Shown here piece by piece: positions 22,310 through 30,014 of a stretch of 35,569 bases of DNA. Within the stretch, counting starts at the first letter, position 1. The number at the start of each line of letters is the position of its first letter. This DNA is from a bacterium (GTDB lineage Bacteria; Krumholzibacteriota; Krumholzibacteriia; LZORAL124-64-63): NCBI GenBank assembly GCA_003353795.1, contig PIVY01000032.1:1-35569 (forward strand), in the 5' to 3' direction. Made by a program: the position numbers and the translations under genes. The notes under the pieces were generated by a model that searched no databases, was not told where the DNA came from, and saw only the letters and a program-made list of their open reading frames with translations.

Positions 22310-22774
22310 TCAGGCCAGGTCGCGATCCCAGGTGCCTTTCCAGGAACGAACCCTCAACACCACACCGTCCTCGCGCTCCTGTTCGGGTACGCCCTCGTCG
22401 GTGACCCGGACGGTCCAGGCGCCGAGCCACTGGTCGTCCTCGAAGGCGGTCACCAGCACCAGTTTCTCGTCCACGAAGTCGCGGATGAAGCAGAGTGCGC
22501 GGCCGTGGAAATCGTCGGCCTGATCCTGGCCGCTGACGCCGAAGCGGGTGTGGAAGTTCTCGCCGAAGCCGACGGAGACCTCCCACTCGCTGGTGGTGAT
22601 GAAGAGGCCGTTCTTGCCATCAACCGCGGGACGCGGCACCTCGACAAGCAGCGCTTCCTTCTCGAACTCCTCGTAGGGATCGAAGCGGGCGTAGCGCAAC
22701 CAGTCGGGGAATTCGCGGAACAGATGCTGGGCGAAGACCCGGGAGTGGTCGTTCAGTCGGGACACATCGAGCAT
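22310..22774 (-). CDS. Small conserved-looking protein of unknown function
   Basis: A 154-residue cytosolic protein without signal peptide or membrane segment. I do not recognise the family. It reads as a mixed alpha/beta domain: a helical start (LNDHSRVFAQHLFREFPDW), then strands rich in aromatic and acidic residues (TTSEWEVSVGFGENFHTRFG; GRALCFIRDFVDEKLVLVTA; WLGAWTVRV). The ending KGTWDRDLA is short and polar. The ATG at 22774 is behind a GAGG; an open frame 24 codons longer lacks an SD. It lies 44 nt upstream of the lipid kinase gene and is probably in one operon with it. The small compact domain with an EWEVxxGF core resembles immunity-type or regulator-type proteins, but nothing specific can be claimed. 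Confidence 0.6.
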   Translation of the reverse strand: MLDVSRLNDHSRVFAQHLFREFPDWLRYARFDPYEEFEKEALLVEVPRPAVDGKNGLFITTSEWEVSVGFGENFHTRFGVSGQDQADDFHGRALCFIRDFVDEKLVLVTAFEDDQWLGAWTVRVTDEGVPEQEREDGVVLRVRSWKGTWDRDLA

Positions 22775-22873
22775 GGAAGCCTCGCAGGGGGTGAGGAACA
22801 CCGGTCGTGCTGAAACATGCGACCGGCAAGCGGGTTCCGGCACCATTCCCTCCGCGATGAAAGTAACGACAAA

Positions 22874-22903
22874 GGCGGCTCCCCGGCCAGAGGAAGCCGC
22901 CTA
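22874..22903 (-). terminator. Terminator of the exbB-exbD-tonB operon
   Basis: AGGCGGCT (22874-22881) and AGCCGCCT (22896-22903) form an 8-bp perfect stem with a 14-nt loop. On the minus strand it is followed by TTGTCGTTACTTT. It lies directly after the last gene of the operon (stop at 22925). Confidence 0.7.
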
Positions 22904-22924
22904 TTTGATGGAATCTTCAAGAGA

Positions 22925-23857
22925 TCAGTCGACGTGCTCGATGATCACCGCCACGGTGCCGTCCATCTCGGCGCGGAGGTCCGGCTTCTGCACGGACTCG
23001 GTCTCCACCTGCTCGCGGGGCAGGATCATGCTGTCGGCCAGGAAGAAGGCCACCCGCTTGGCGCGCTCGTCGGCCAGGGCCAGCGACTCGGCGGTCACGA
23101 CCACGCGCACCGGCGAGTAGGGATGCCGGCGGATCTCGTCGGCCGTGCGCAAGAGCCAGTCCTCGCCCGTGCCGGTGAGCTCGCTCTCCTGACGGGTGAA
23201 CAGCTCGCCGCCCGCCAGCTCCAGTACCCGATCGCCGTCCTGACGGTAGTCGAGGGCGGGCAGGCGGAAGCTCTCGCCGGCGTAGTTGTAGGTGTTGGTG
23301 CCCTTGTCGGTGGTGGTGAAGACGTAGCTGTAGGGATAGCCCACGCGCAGCATGTCGCCGTGATCGGTCTTGCCGTCCCAGCTTACCGACTGCGGTGGCT
23401 TGCCGCCGCCCTCGTAGTTGCGGCAGGGGCTGCCCCGAAAATCGGTGATGGTGAGCTGCCAGTGCCGCGGCTTGTGACCCTCGGGCTCGGCCGTGAAGAA
23501 GGTCGCCACCGGGGTGACCGGGATTCGCGGCAGCCAGCAATGCGGCGGCTGATCGCTGCGCAGGGGCTCGAGGTTGTTGAGGTGCGGCTGCAGGCCGGAC
23601 ACCGGGCTCACCTCGAGCGCCTGGTCGTCCATGGACGCGAAGAATGAATCGACCATGGCGGCGTCGAGCTCGAACTCGAAGGTGCCCTTGTCGATGGTCT
23701 GGCGCACCTTGTTCTCGGCCTCCACCACCATCTCGGGCAGGGCCGCGCCGGATTCGCCGTCGTCGGTCCACTGGTCGCCCTCTTCCTGGGCGTACACCGG
23801 GCCGGCCAGGAAGGCGGTCAGCGCCACGGTCAGCAAGAGTCGGGTGATCGTGTTCAT
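22925..23857 (-). CDS. Periplasmic protein with FlgD-Ig-like and OmpA-like segments, in the TonB operon
   Basis: A 310-residue exported protein; signal peptide about 1-23 (MNTITRLLLTVALTAFL to VYAQ). The ATG at 23857 has GAGGAGA 5 nt upstream. After an acidic linker and a helical segment (about 35-75), residues about 110-200 look like an Ig-like sandwich of the FlgD type (WQLTITDFRGSP, SWDGKTDHGDMLRVGYPYSY). The C-terminal 80 residues resemble a degenerate OmpA-like peptidoglycan-binding domain (VRVVVTAESLALADERAKRV, then ILPREQVETESVQKPDL and VAVIIEHVD). It starts 17 nt after tonB, so it probably works with that complex, perhaps anchoring it to the cell wall. The domain calls are from pattern only. 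No named family recognised. Confidence 0.65.
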   Translation of the reverse strand: MNTITRLLLTVALTAFLAGPVYAQEEGDQWTDDGESGAALPEMVVEAENKVRQTIDKGTFEFELDAAMVDSFFASMDDQALEVSPVSGLQPHLNNLEPLRSDQPPHCWLPRIPVTPVATFFTAEPEGHKPRHWQLTITDFRGSPCRNYEGGGKPPQSVSWDGKTDHGDMLRVGYPYSYVFTTTDKGTNTYNYAGESFRLPALDYRQDGDRVLELAGGELFTRQESELTGTGEDWLLRTADEIRRHPYSPVRVVVTAESLALADERAKRVAFFLADSMILPREQVETESVQKPDLRAEMDGTVAVIIEHVD

Positions 23858-23874
23858 GGCTCTCCTCGTCCTGT

Positions 23875-25251
23875 CTAGTTCAACCGGAAGACGATGGTGA
23901 TCACGCCCCACTGCTCCACTGCGCCCTTGTTCGCGGGCAGCGGTGCGAACTTGAACTGGCGGATCGCCTTCATGGCCGCCTGGTTCAGGTCGCGATGCAC
24001 CGAGGTCTGTTCGAAGTAGACGTTGTCCTTCACGCGGCCGTCGGGAAGCACGGTGAAGTGCACGGCCACGACGCCCTCCCAGCCCTCGCGTCGGGCCTTG
24101 TCGGTATACTGCGCCGGTGCGCTCTGCAGGATCTTGCGACCGGAGATCTGGCCGGAGATGGTCATGCCCACGCCGTTCTTGCCGGTGAGCTTGGTATCGG
24201 CTTCCTGGACCTTGGACTGGGGTTCGTCGGCCTTGACGTCGTCGACGATGTCGCGGGTGGCGGGCGCCTCGGCGATGCGCCCCCGTCGGCCCACGAGACC
24301 GCCGCCGTTGCCGCTTCCCGAACCGTAGTCGAGGATGGTCTTGCGACCGCTGTTCTGACCATTGCCGGAGCTGGAACGGGGAGCCGTCACGTCCAGCACG
24401 CCGGTGCCGCCCACGCCGCCGCGGGCGATGTTCGCCGGCGCCAGGGCAGATTTGGGCGCCTCGTAGGAGCCGGCGCTGGGCGCCCGCGACTGCAGCGCAG
24501 CGCCGCCAAGGTTGGCGGGCGCTTCGGCCACGGCGCCACCGCGCCGGGTCGCGCTCGAGGCGGAAACGACCGGTTCGTTGCCGGACGTCGCGCGACCGCC
24601 GCGATCCTTCAGGGCCCCACGCTGGGGCTTGAACGCGTCACGATTCTTGGGCTTCGCCGGACGCGGGGTCTTGTTCTCCACGTCCGTGACGTTGCCGGCG
24701 AGGCTGTCCTTGAGCTTGCTGGTGTCGATGACCTGGCGGGCGGGCGCCGGGGCCACATTGGTCTCCAGTTGCGCGGCCATGGCCAGATCCTGGCGCGGCG
24801 CGGTCACCACCGGCGCGATGTCCGGAACCTCGGCTGCGGCCAGTTCGGTCTTCTGGGGCTCGAGGCGCTTGGGCTCCAGCCTGGGAGGCGGCGCCAGTTC
24901 CTTCTGCTGCAGCTTGGGCTCGGCCTTGGGCAGCGTCGGTTCGGGATCGGGCAACGCGGGCTCCGGCATGGCCGGTGCCGCGGGCTCGGGCTTCTTGAAG
25001 GCCGAGTCGGTGGTGATGCCGTTGCCCGGAGGCCCGGGATCCAGCTTCTTCAGCTTCACCTTTTCGGCCACGTCCTCGCCATAGCGCGCCTCGATGTAGG
25101 CGATTTCGGTGAGTTCGTCCTGAGCGAAATGCTGCATGGCCTCTCGTCCGGCGAGGAACGTCAGCAGCAGCAACGCCAGGATGTGGATGACGGTACTCGC
25201 CGCGAGGGAGCTGCCGGTCTGGCGCGACCGATCGATGGCCTGCTGCATCAT
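23875..25251 (-). CDS. tonB: TonB-family energy transducer
   Basis: A 458-residue inner-membrane protein spanning the periplasm. One N-terminal membrane anchor lies at about 18-35 (SLAASTVIHILALLLLTFLA). A long Pro/Glu/Lys/Ala-rich and then Gly/Ser/Ala-rich periplasmic linker follows (about 60-360). The C-terminal TonB domain (PF03544) has QISGRKILQSAPAQYTDKAR, GVVAVHFTVLPDGRVKDNV and AAMKAIRQFKFAPLP. It passes force from the ExbB/ExbD motor to an outer-membrane partner, which is not in this window. It is about twice the length of E. coli TonB because of the linker. The ATG overlaps the TGA of the preceding exbD as ATGA, with AAGGAGGG about 6 nt upstream, so translation is coupled. Confidence 0.88.
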   Translation of the reverse strand: MMQQAIDRSRQTGSSLAASTVIHILALLLLTFLAGREAMQHFAQDELTEIAYIEARYGEDVAEKVKLKKLDPGPPGNGITTDSAFKKPEPAAPAMPEPALPDPEPTLPKAEPKLQQKELAPPPRLEPKRLEPQKTELAAAEVPDIAPVVTAPRQDLAMAAQLETNVAPAPARQVIDTSKLKDSLAGNVTDVENKTPRPAKPKNRDAFKPQRGALKDRGGRATSGNEPVVSASSATRRGGAVAEAPANLGGAALQSRAPSAGSYEAPKSALAPANIARGGVGGTGVLDVTAPRSSSGNGQNSGRKTILDYGSGSGNGGGLVGRRGRIAEAPATRDIVDDVKADEPQSKVQEADTKLTGKNGVGMTISGQISGRKILQSAPAQYTDKARREGWEGVVAVHFTVLPDGRVKDNVYFEQTSVHRDLNQAAMKAIRQFKFAPLPANKGAVEQWGVITIVFRLN

Positions 25252-25661
25252 TGCTGGCCCTCCTTCGGCTTGGTGGCCAGAGCGATGCGCGGAGCGCCCG
25301 CGCTCTCGAGGGCGGCGATGAGGGCCTCGACCTCGCCGTAGGGCAGGTTCTGGTCGGCCTTCACCACGGCCACGCCGTGGGGCATGGCCTGGAACACCGG
25401 CGCCAGGGTGGGCTCGAGCTCCTCCAGGCTGAACTGGGTCTCCTCCACGATGATCCGGCGATCACTGGTGTAGATGATCTCGATGTTGTCGGTGTCGTCG
25501 GCCTGACTTGCCATGGCCTCGGGGAGATCCACGTCTACCTCTTCGCCCGTCAGGAACGGGGCGATCATCATGAGCGTGAGGACCACCACGAGCGAAACGT
25601 TGATGATGGGCACCACGTTGACCTTGGTGTCGACCTCGAAGACTTTCTTGCGGCGCGCCAC
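25248..25661 (-). CDS. exbD: ExbD/TolR-family protein lacking the membrane Asp (copy 2)
   Basis: A 137-residue ExbD/TolR-family inner-membrane protein. A basic N-terminus is followed by one membrane helix, VNVVPIINVSLVVVLTLMM (14-32), and a periplasmic ExbD domain (VDVDLPEA; QNLPYGEVEALIAAL; final LATKP). In E. coli ExbD the helix begins NVTPFIDV and Asp25 is essential for proton-driven work; here the same position is Asn21 (PIINV). The second exbD gene of the operon keeps the Asp. It may therefore be a structural partner in a mixed ExbD dimer. The start is GTG at 25661 with GGGGGA about 6 nt upstream, 3 nt after the stop of the preceding gene. Its TGA overlaps the tonB start. Confidence 0.88.
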   Translation of the reverse strand: MARRKKVFEVDTKVNVVPIINVSLVVVLTLMMIAPFLTGEEVDVDLPEAMASQADDTDNIEIIYTSDRRIIVEETQFSLEELEPTLAPVFQAMPHGVAVVKADQNLPYGEVEALIAALESAGAPRIALATKPKEGQQ

Positions 25662-25664
25662 GAT

Positions 25665-26096
25665 CTATCCCCCGATGCGGTTGAGCAGGGCCAGGCTCTC
25701 GGCCCCGCTGGCCTTGGCGATGTCCAGAGCAGTGACCACGCGACCAAGCGCAACGATGTCGTCCGGCACGATGACCACGGTGCGGTCGTCGCGCAGGGAG
25801 AGCTTGCGCTCGAGCTCGCTGGCGATCTCGTCGTCGCTCAGCAGCGTCCCGTTGAGCTTGAGGCCCTCGGGCGTCACCGCCAGGGTGAGCAACGATTCGT
25901 CCAGCTCCTCGGTGGGCTCGACCTGGTTGCTCTCGCCCCCGGTCTGGGCCTGATTGACGTCGAATCCGTTCCACATCAGCGCCGGCATGGTGATCAGGAA
26001 GACCACGATCAGCGTGGTGGTCACGTCCGCCAGGGGCGTGATGTTCGCGTCATTCAGGCCTGCGGTCAGGCCCTGCTTGTTGTTCTTGAGAGCCAT
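25665..26096 (-). CDS. exbD: ExbD/TolR-family protein (copy 1, canonical Asp)
   Basis: A 142-residue ExbD/TolR protein of the inner-membrane proton-driven motor. The membrane helix is NITPLADVTTTLIVVFLITM (18-37) with the catalytic Asp24 in the TPxxDV motif. The periplasmic part has an acidic linker (ESNQVEPTEELDES), then a short ExbD fold (EGLKLNGTLLSDDEI; VIVPDDIVALGRVV). The end LNRIGG is shorter than usual. The ATG at 26096 overlaps the exbB stop by one base (TGATG), so translation is coupled; the longer open frame upstream is inside exbB and is rejected. Confidence 0.9.
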   Translation of the reverse strand: MALKNNKQGLTAGLNDANITPLADVTTTLIVVFLITMPALMWNGFDVNQAQTGGESNQVEPTEELDESLLTLAVTPEGLKLNGTLLSDDEIASELERKLSLRDDRTVVIVPDDIVALGRVVTALDIAKASGAESLALLNRIGG

Positions 26097-26788
26097 CAGG
26101 CGTTCACCGGCTGCGGCTGCTTCTGGGTCTGCTGGGCCGCGGCAGGGCTGGCGGTGCCACGACGCTGACGCTGGTACTGGTGCACCAGGGTGAACCACGA
26201 CTCCCGCGCATCCTCGAGCTGTGCCACGCGCGAGCGGATGCGACGCACGTAGACGTTGAAGAACACGGTCGCGATCACGGCCACGATGATGCCCGCGGCA
26301 GTGGTCAGCAGGGCCTCGGACACGCCCATGGCCACGACGGCGCCGCCGCCGCTACCGGTGCGTGCGATGTCGGCGAAGGCGCGGATGATACCCACGACCG
26401 TACCGAAGAGACCGAGCAGCGGGGCGATGTTGGCCATGGTGCCCAGCACGCCGATGTTGCGCTCCATCTCGACCTGCTCCAGCTCGATGGCGGTATCGAT
26501 GCGCTGGACCTGATCTTCACGAGGGCGGTTCATGTTGGCCACGGCCTGGGTCATGACCCGGGCGATGGGCGACTTCTGGCGCTGGCAGAAATCGAGGGCG
26601 GCGCGCGCGTTGCTCGCCTTGATGTGGCTGGCCAGTTCGTTCATGAAACGTCGTCCGTCCACGCTGGAGCTCATGAAGTACATGAGGCGTTCCACGGCGA
26701 AACCGACGGTGACGATGGAACAGACCAGCAGCACCACCATGGTGGGCGAGGACTTGAAAACTTGAATGAGGGACATGTCGCCGAACAT
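26096..26788 (-). CDS. exbB: ExbB/TolQ/MotA-family proton channel protein
   Basis: A 230-residue inner-membrane protein, the channel subunit of the ExbB-ExbD motor. It has an N-terminal helix about 17-37 (MVVLLVCSIVTVGFAVERL), a long cytoplasmic part with the typical ELEQVEMERNIGVLGTMANIAPLLG segment, and two further helices. The hallmarks GLFGTVVGIIRAF and EALLTTAAGIIVAV match the ExbB pore region, including the conserved threonines. The C-terminal tail is Gln/Pro-rich. I chose the ATG at 26788 because GGAAGGTG lies 8 nt upstream; an ATG seven codons earlier has no SD. First gene of the exbB-exbD-exbD-tonB operon. Confidence 0.92.
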   Translation of the reverse strand: MFGDMSLIQVFKSSPTMVVLLVCSIVTVGFAVERLMYFMSSSVDGRRFMNELASHIKASNARAALDFCQRQKSPIARVMTQAVANMNRPREDQVQRIDTAIELEQVEMERNIGVLGTMANIAPLLGLFGTVVGIIRAFADIARTGSGGGAVVAMGVSEALLTTAAGIIVAVIATVFFNVYVRRIRSRVAQLEDARESWFTLVHQYQRQRRGTASPAAAQQTQKQPQPVNA

Positions 26789-26914
26789 GGGCTCTTCACC
26801 TTCCTGCATGTGCGATCTGCACGGAGCCGATCTTGCAATGTGCCAGCGAGCGCGGCGACAGCGGCCGCCAATGGCCCGATAGCGCTGGAGTCGATGCTAC
26901 AAAGGAAGAACTCG

Positions 26915-26929
26915 GCAAGGAGTGTGCCA
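26915..26929 (-). promoter_or_regulatory. Sigma-54-like promoter of the exbB operon
   Basis: On the minus strand the sequence TGGCACACTCCTTGC fits the sigma-54 consensus TGGCACG-N4-TTGC at every fixed position but one, with the exact 24/12 spacing. It implies a transcript starting near 26903 and a leader of about 115 nt. A TGCCA-N6-TGGCA inverted repeat (26926-26941 region) overlaps the -24 element. It is the only such match I noticed in an intergenic region of this window. Confidence 0.5.
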
Positions 26930-26967
26930 CCGTTCTGGCAACGATGATCCATCCTGGGAAACGACGA

Positions 26968-26996
26968 CTCCCCGGTATCGCGAGGATCCCGGGGAG
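26968..26996 (-). terminator. Hairpin after the TPR gene
   Basis: CTCCCCGG (26968-26975) and CCGGGGAG (26989-26996) form a perfect 8-bp stem with a 13-nt loop. It lies about 25 nt after the TPR gene stop (27021) on the minus strand. It is followed by TCGTCGTTTCC, so the U-run is poor but the position is right for a terminator. Confidence 0.6.
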
Positions 26997-27020
26997 CCGT
27001 TGGTGATCGTGTGGCGCGGG

Positions 27021-30014
27021 TCAGCTGCCCGCCGTCACGCCCGCGTCGCGGATGGCCGCGATCCGGCCCTCGGCCATGGCGCGCCACTCCTGCTTGCCGC
27101 CCGCCGAGATGATGCGCTCGTAGGCGCCGATGGCGCGGTCCCAGTCGCCACGCTCCTCGGCGATGCGTCCGATCTCGGCCAGCGCCGCGATGCGGAACGG
27201 GTCGGCTCCCGAGCCGGCTGCGGCTTGGTCGTAGCGCACCAGCGCGGCATCCGGGTCACCGGCCTTCTCCAGGCACTCGCCCTGCCGATAGCGGACCTCG
27301 GCCAGCGGTGAACCGGCCTGGGCCGCCGCGCGCTCGTAGGCGTCCACGGCGCGGGGCCAGTCGCCCAGCTCCTCCTGGTAGAGGGCCGCGATCTGCACCC
27401 ATACGCCGCGCGCGTTCTCGTGGCTAGGATAGTCGGCCGCGAAGCGCTCGAGGCTGCCGATGGCCGCGTGCCACTCCTCCAGCTCCTGATAGCAGATCGC
27501 CGCGTTGTAGGCCGCCAGCGGCGCGTACTCGCCCACCGGGAACAGGTCGGTGAGTTGCTCGTAGGCGGCCGCCGCCTCGTCGTAACGCTCGACCTTGAAC
27601 AGGACCGTGGCCGCGCGCAGGTGCGCCAGCTCGGTGAGCTCGTGGTCCGGGTGAGTGGTGGTGAAGTTCTTGAAGCCGGCCAGAGCCTGGTCCAGCGACT
27701 CGGCGCGATAGTAACTCTCGGCCAGATAGAACAGCGCGCCGGGAGCCGACTCGCTGTCGGGATAGTCGAGGGTCACCCGCTCGAAGGCGTCGGCGGCCTC
27801 GCCGAAGCGCTCCTGGGCAAAGGCGTCCTGCCCCTTGTTCCAGTAGACGTCCGCCGCCAGCGCCGACTCGGGATGGCGCTGCAGATACTCGGTCATGTCC
27901 TTGCCGCTGCGGTAGTAGCAGCTCTGGATGCCCAGCTCGGCGTCTTCGGTGCGCACATCGTCCGGATAGCTGTCCACGAACGCGGTGAAACGATTGATGG
28001 CCAGCTCGTCCTGCCCCTGATTATAGGCGCAGTTGGCCATGCCGAAGGCCGCGTCGGCGGTATGCTCGCCGGCGGGGAACTGGGTCTGCAGGCGACTGTA
28101 GCTGGTGGCCGCGTGGTCGAAGCGGCCGAGGCCGAACTGGGTGTCGGCGATGCGATACAGCGCCTCCTGCGCCTCGGCGGACTGCGGGAAGCGGGCCAGC
28201 AGGCTGCTCCAGGCCTCGATGGCCTGCTCGTAGTACTGCAGGCGGTAGTAGCAGTCGGCCTGGTTGGCGAGTGCCGTGACGGCCGCCGGGTCCTCAGGAT
28301 TGGCGTCGAGGAACTCGGTGAACTGCACCAGCGCGTCCTCGTAGTTGTGCTGGTTGAAGAAGATCGAACCCACGGCGAGACTGTTGGTGCCGTTCTCGCT
28401 CTCGGCGTTGGCCAGGACCAGCAGGAAGCGCTCCTGTTCGGCCAGGGCCGCCTCGTATTCACCGGTGCGGCTCAAGGACGCCACCAGGCCCTGCAGTGAG
28501 GGCGCGGCCACGTTGCTACGCGGATAGCCGGTGAGCACCAGGCGGTACATACCGGCCGCTTCGCGATACAGCCCCTGGGCGAAGTAGGCCTCGCCGAGGT
28601 GATAGTACGTGCGACCCCGCCAGTGGCTGGGCGTGGGCAGCAGCTTGCTGGCGATGTAGTTGTAGTTGGTGAGCACCCGGTCCAGCTGACCGAGGCGCGT
28701 GTAGGCCAGGGTCGACAGGAACAGGGCCCGCTCAGCGACGTCGGTGTTGACGTGCTTGTCGGTCACGTTCTGGAAGGCCAGGATCGCTTTCTTGTACTCC
28801 TCCTGCTCGAAGTGGCAGAAGCCCTTGAGCACGCGCACACGGGGGGCCAGCTGGTCGCCCGGATAGCGATCGAGGAACTCGTCGGCCAGGATGATGGCCT
28901 GGTTGTGGTTCTCCTGCTGGGCGTACGCGTAGACCACCTTATGCATGGCCGCCGAGGCCACGGTGGACTCCGGGAATCGCTTGATCACGTCGGTCCAGGC
29001 GAAGATGGCCTCGCTGGGGCGGTCCAGGAGCAGACAGCAGTCGCCGATCAGGTACTGGGCATAGGCGGTGACCGCGGCGTCGGGGAACGACTGCACGATG
29101 AGTTCGAGCTGGCGCATGGATTCGTCGTAGCGTCCCTCGCGAAAGGTCACGCAGGCGATCTTGTAGCGCGCGTTGGGCAGGAACGGACTGTCGGGATAGT
29201 CGTCGATGAAGTCGCGATAGCTGCGTACCGCCACGGTGTTCTGACCGGAATGGTAGAACGCCTCGGCGATGGAGAAGGCCACGTCGTCGGCCAGGGGACT
29301 GTCGGCGTAGCGGCGCAGCACGGTCTTGTAGCGCTGGATGGCGAGGATGTACTGGCCGGTCTCCTCCAGGGTGCGGCCCAGGAAATAGAGACCGCGGTCG
29401 CTGGGGACCTGCTCGAAGTACTCGCGCGCCTCGTCGTAACGCTTGTCGTGGAAGGCGAACAGACCGAGGGCGAACTTGACCTCCTGCAGGTCGGCGTAGC
29501 CGGGACGCCGCTCGAGCAGCTCGCGGTAGGCCTCCTCCAGGCGCAGCCAGTTCCCATCGACGATGTACGCCTGACCGAGCTGATAGAGGCCCTCGGCCAG
29601 CAGAAACGTGTCGTCGAACTTATCGACCAGGCGCTTGTACTTCTCGATGGACTCGTCGTAGCGGCCGAGGTTGAAAAGGCACTCGCCCTGGCGCAGCAGC
29701 ACCGAGGCCTCGAGATACTCGTCGCGGCCGCTGCGGCCGGACACGCCGTCGTACTCGCGCAGGGCGCCCTCGTAGTCGGTCATGGCGTGGTAGCACTCAC
29801 CCAGCATGAACTGGGCGGCCGCCGCGCGGTCGCTGCCGCCGTAGCTCTGCACGAACAGGCGGTACTGCTGCATGGCGGCCGATTTATCGTCGCCCTGGGC
29901 GTAGGCTTTGCCCGCGGCATCCCAGAGAGCGTCCTCCGGCGGCACCAGCGACGGCTCGCTCGCCATCGCGGGTACGGTCAGACAGATCATCAAGAGGACG
30001 AAGAGGTGTTTCAT
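27021..30014 (-). CDS. Large periplasmic TPR-repeat protein
   Basis: A 997-residue exported protein; signal peptide 1-18 (MKHLFVLLMICLTVPAMA). Nearly the whole mature chain is tetratricopeptide repeats of the YbgF/BamD/CpoB type: roughly 34-37-residue units with AxxxLGxxYxxxxxYxxAxxxFxxxxxxxP, e.g. AQFMLGECYHAMTDYEGALR and EALYRIADTQFGLGRFDHAA. About 24-27 units fit the length. It is probably a superhelical scaffold binding envelope proteins. The ATG at 30014 overlaps the TGA of the PorV-like gene as ATGA, with GGGGAGC 7 nt upstream, so the two are translationally coupled and likely act together on secretion or surface assembly. Confidence 0.85.
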   Translation of the reverse strand: MKHLFVLLMICLTVPAMASEPSLVPPEDALWDAAGKAYAQGDDKSAAMQQYRLFVQSYGGSDRAAAAQFMLGECYHAMTDYEGALREYDGVSGRSGRDEYLEASVLLRQGECLFNLGRYDESIEKYKRLVDKFDDTFLLAEGLYQLGQAYIVDGNWLRLEEAYRELLERRPGYADLQEVKFALGLFAFHDKRYDEAREYFEQVPSDRGLYFLGRTLEETGQYILAIQRYKTVLRRYADSPLADDVAFSIAEAFYHSGQNTVAVRSYRDFIDDYPDSPFLPNARYKIACVTFREGRYDESMRQLELIVQSFPDAAVTAYAQYLIGDCCLLLDRPSEAIFAWTDVIKRFPESTVASAAMHKVVYAYAQQENHNQAIILADEFLDRYPGDQLAPRVRVLKGFCHFEQEEYKKAILAFQNVTDKHVNTDVAERALFLSTLAYTRLGQLDRVLTNYNYIASKLLPTPSHWRGRTYYHLGEAYFAQGLYREAAGMYRLVLTGYPRSNVAAPSLQGLVASLSRTGEYEAALAEQERFLLVLANAESENGTNSLAVGSIFFNQHNYEDALVQFTEFLDANPEDPAAVTALANQADCYYRLQYYEQAIEAWSSLLARFPQSAEAQEALYRIADTQFGLGRFDHAATSYSRLQTQFPAGEHTADAAFGMANCAYNQGQDELAINRFTAFVDSYPDDVRTEDAELGIQSCYYRSGKDMTEYLQRHPESALAADVYWNKGQDAFAQERFGEAADAFERVTLDYPDSESAPGALFYLAESYYRAESLDQALAGFKNFTTTHPDHELTELAHLRAATVLFKVERYDEAAAAYEQLTDLFPVGEYAPLAAYNAAICYQELEEWHAAIGSLERFAADYPSHENARGVWVQIAALYQEELGDWPRAVDAYERAAAQAGSPLAEVRYRQGECLEKAGDPDAALVRYDQAAAGSGADPFRIAALAEIGRIAEERGDWDRAIGAYERIISAGGKQEWRAMAEGRIAAIRDAGVTAGS

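Noticed and set aside
23875-26788. Tol-Pal system instead of a Ton system
   Set aside because: No TolB, Pal or TolA-type gene is present, and the fourth gene has a TonB C-terminal domain; a gliding- or export-type motor is still possible.
26789-26809. Earlier ATG for exbB
   Set aside because: No ribosome site precedes 26809, while GGAAGGTG is correctly spaced for the ATG at 26788.
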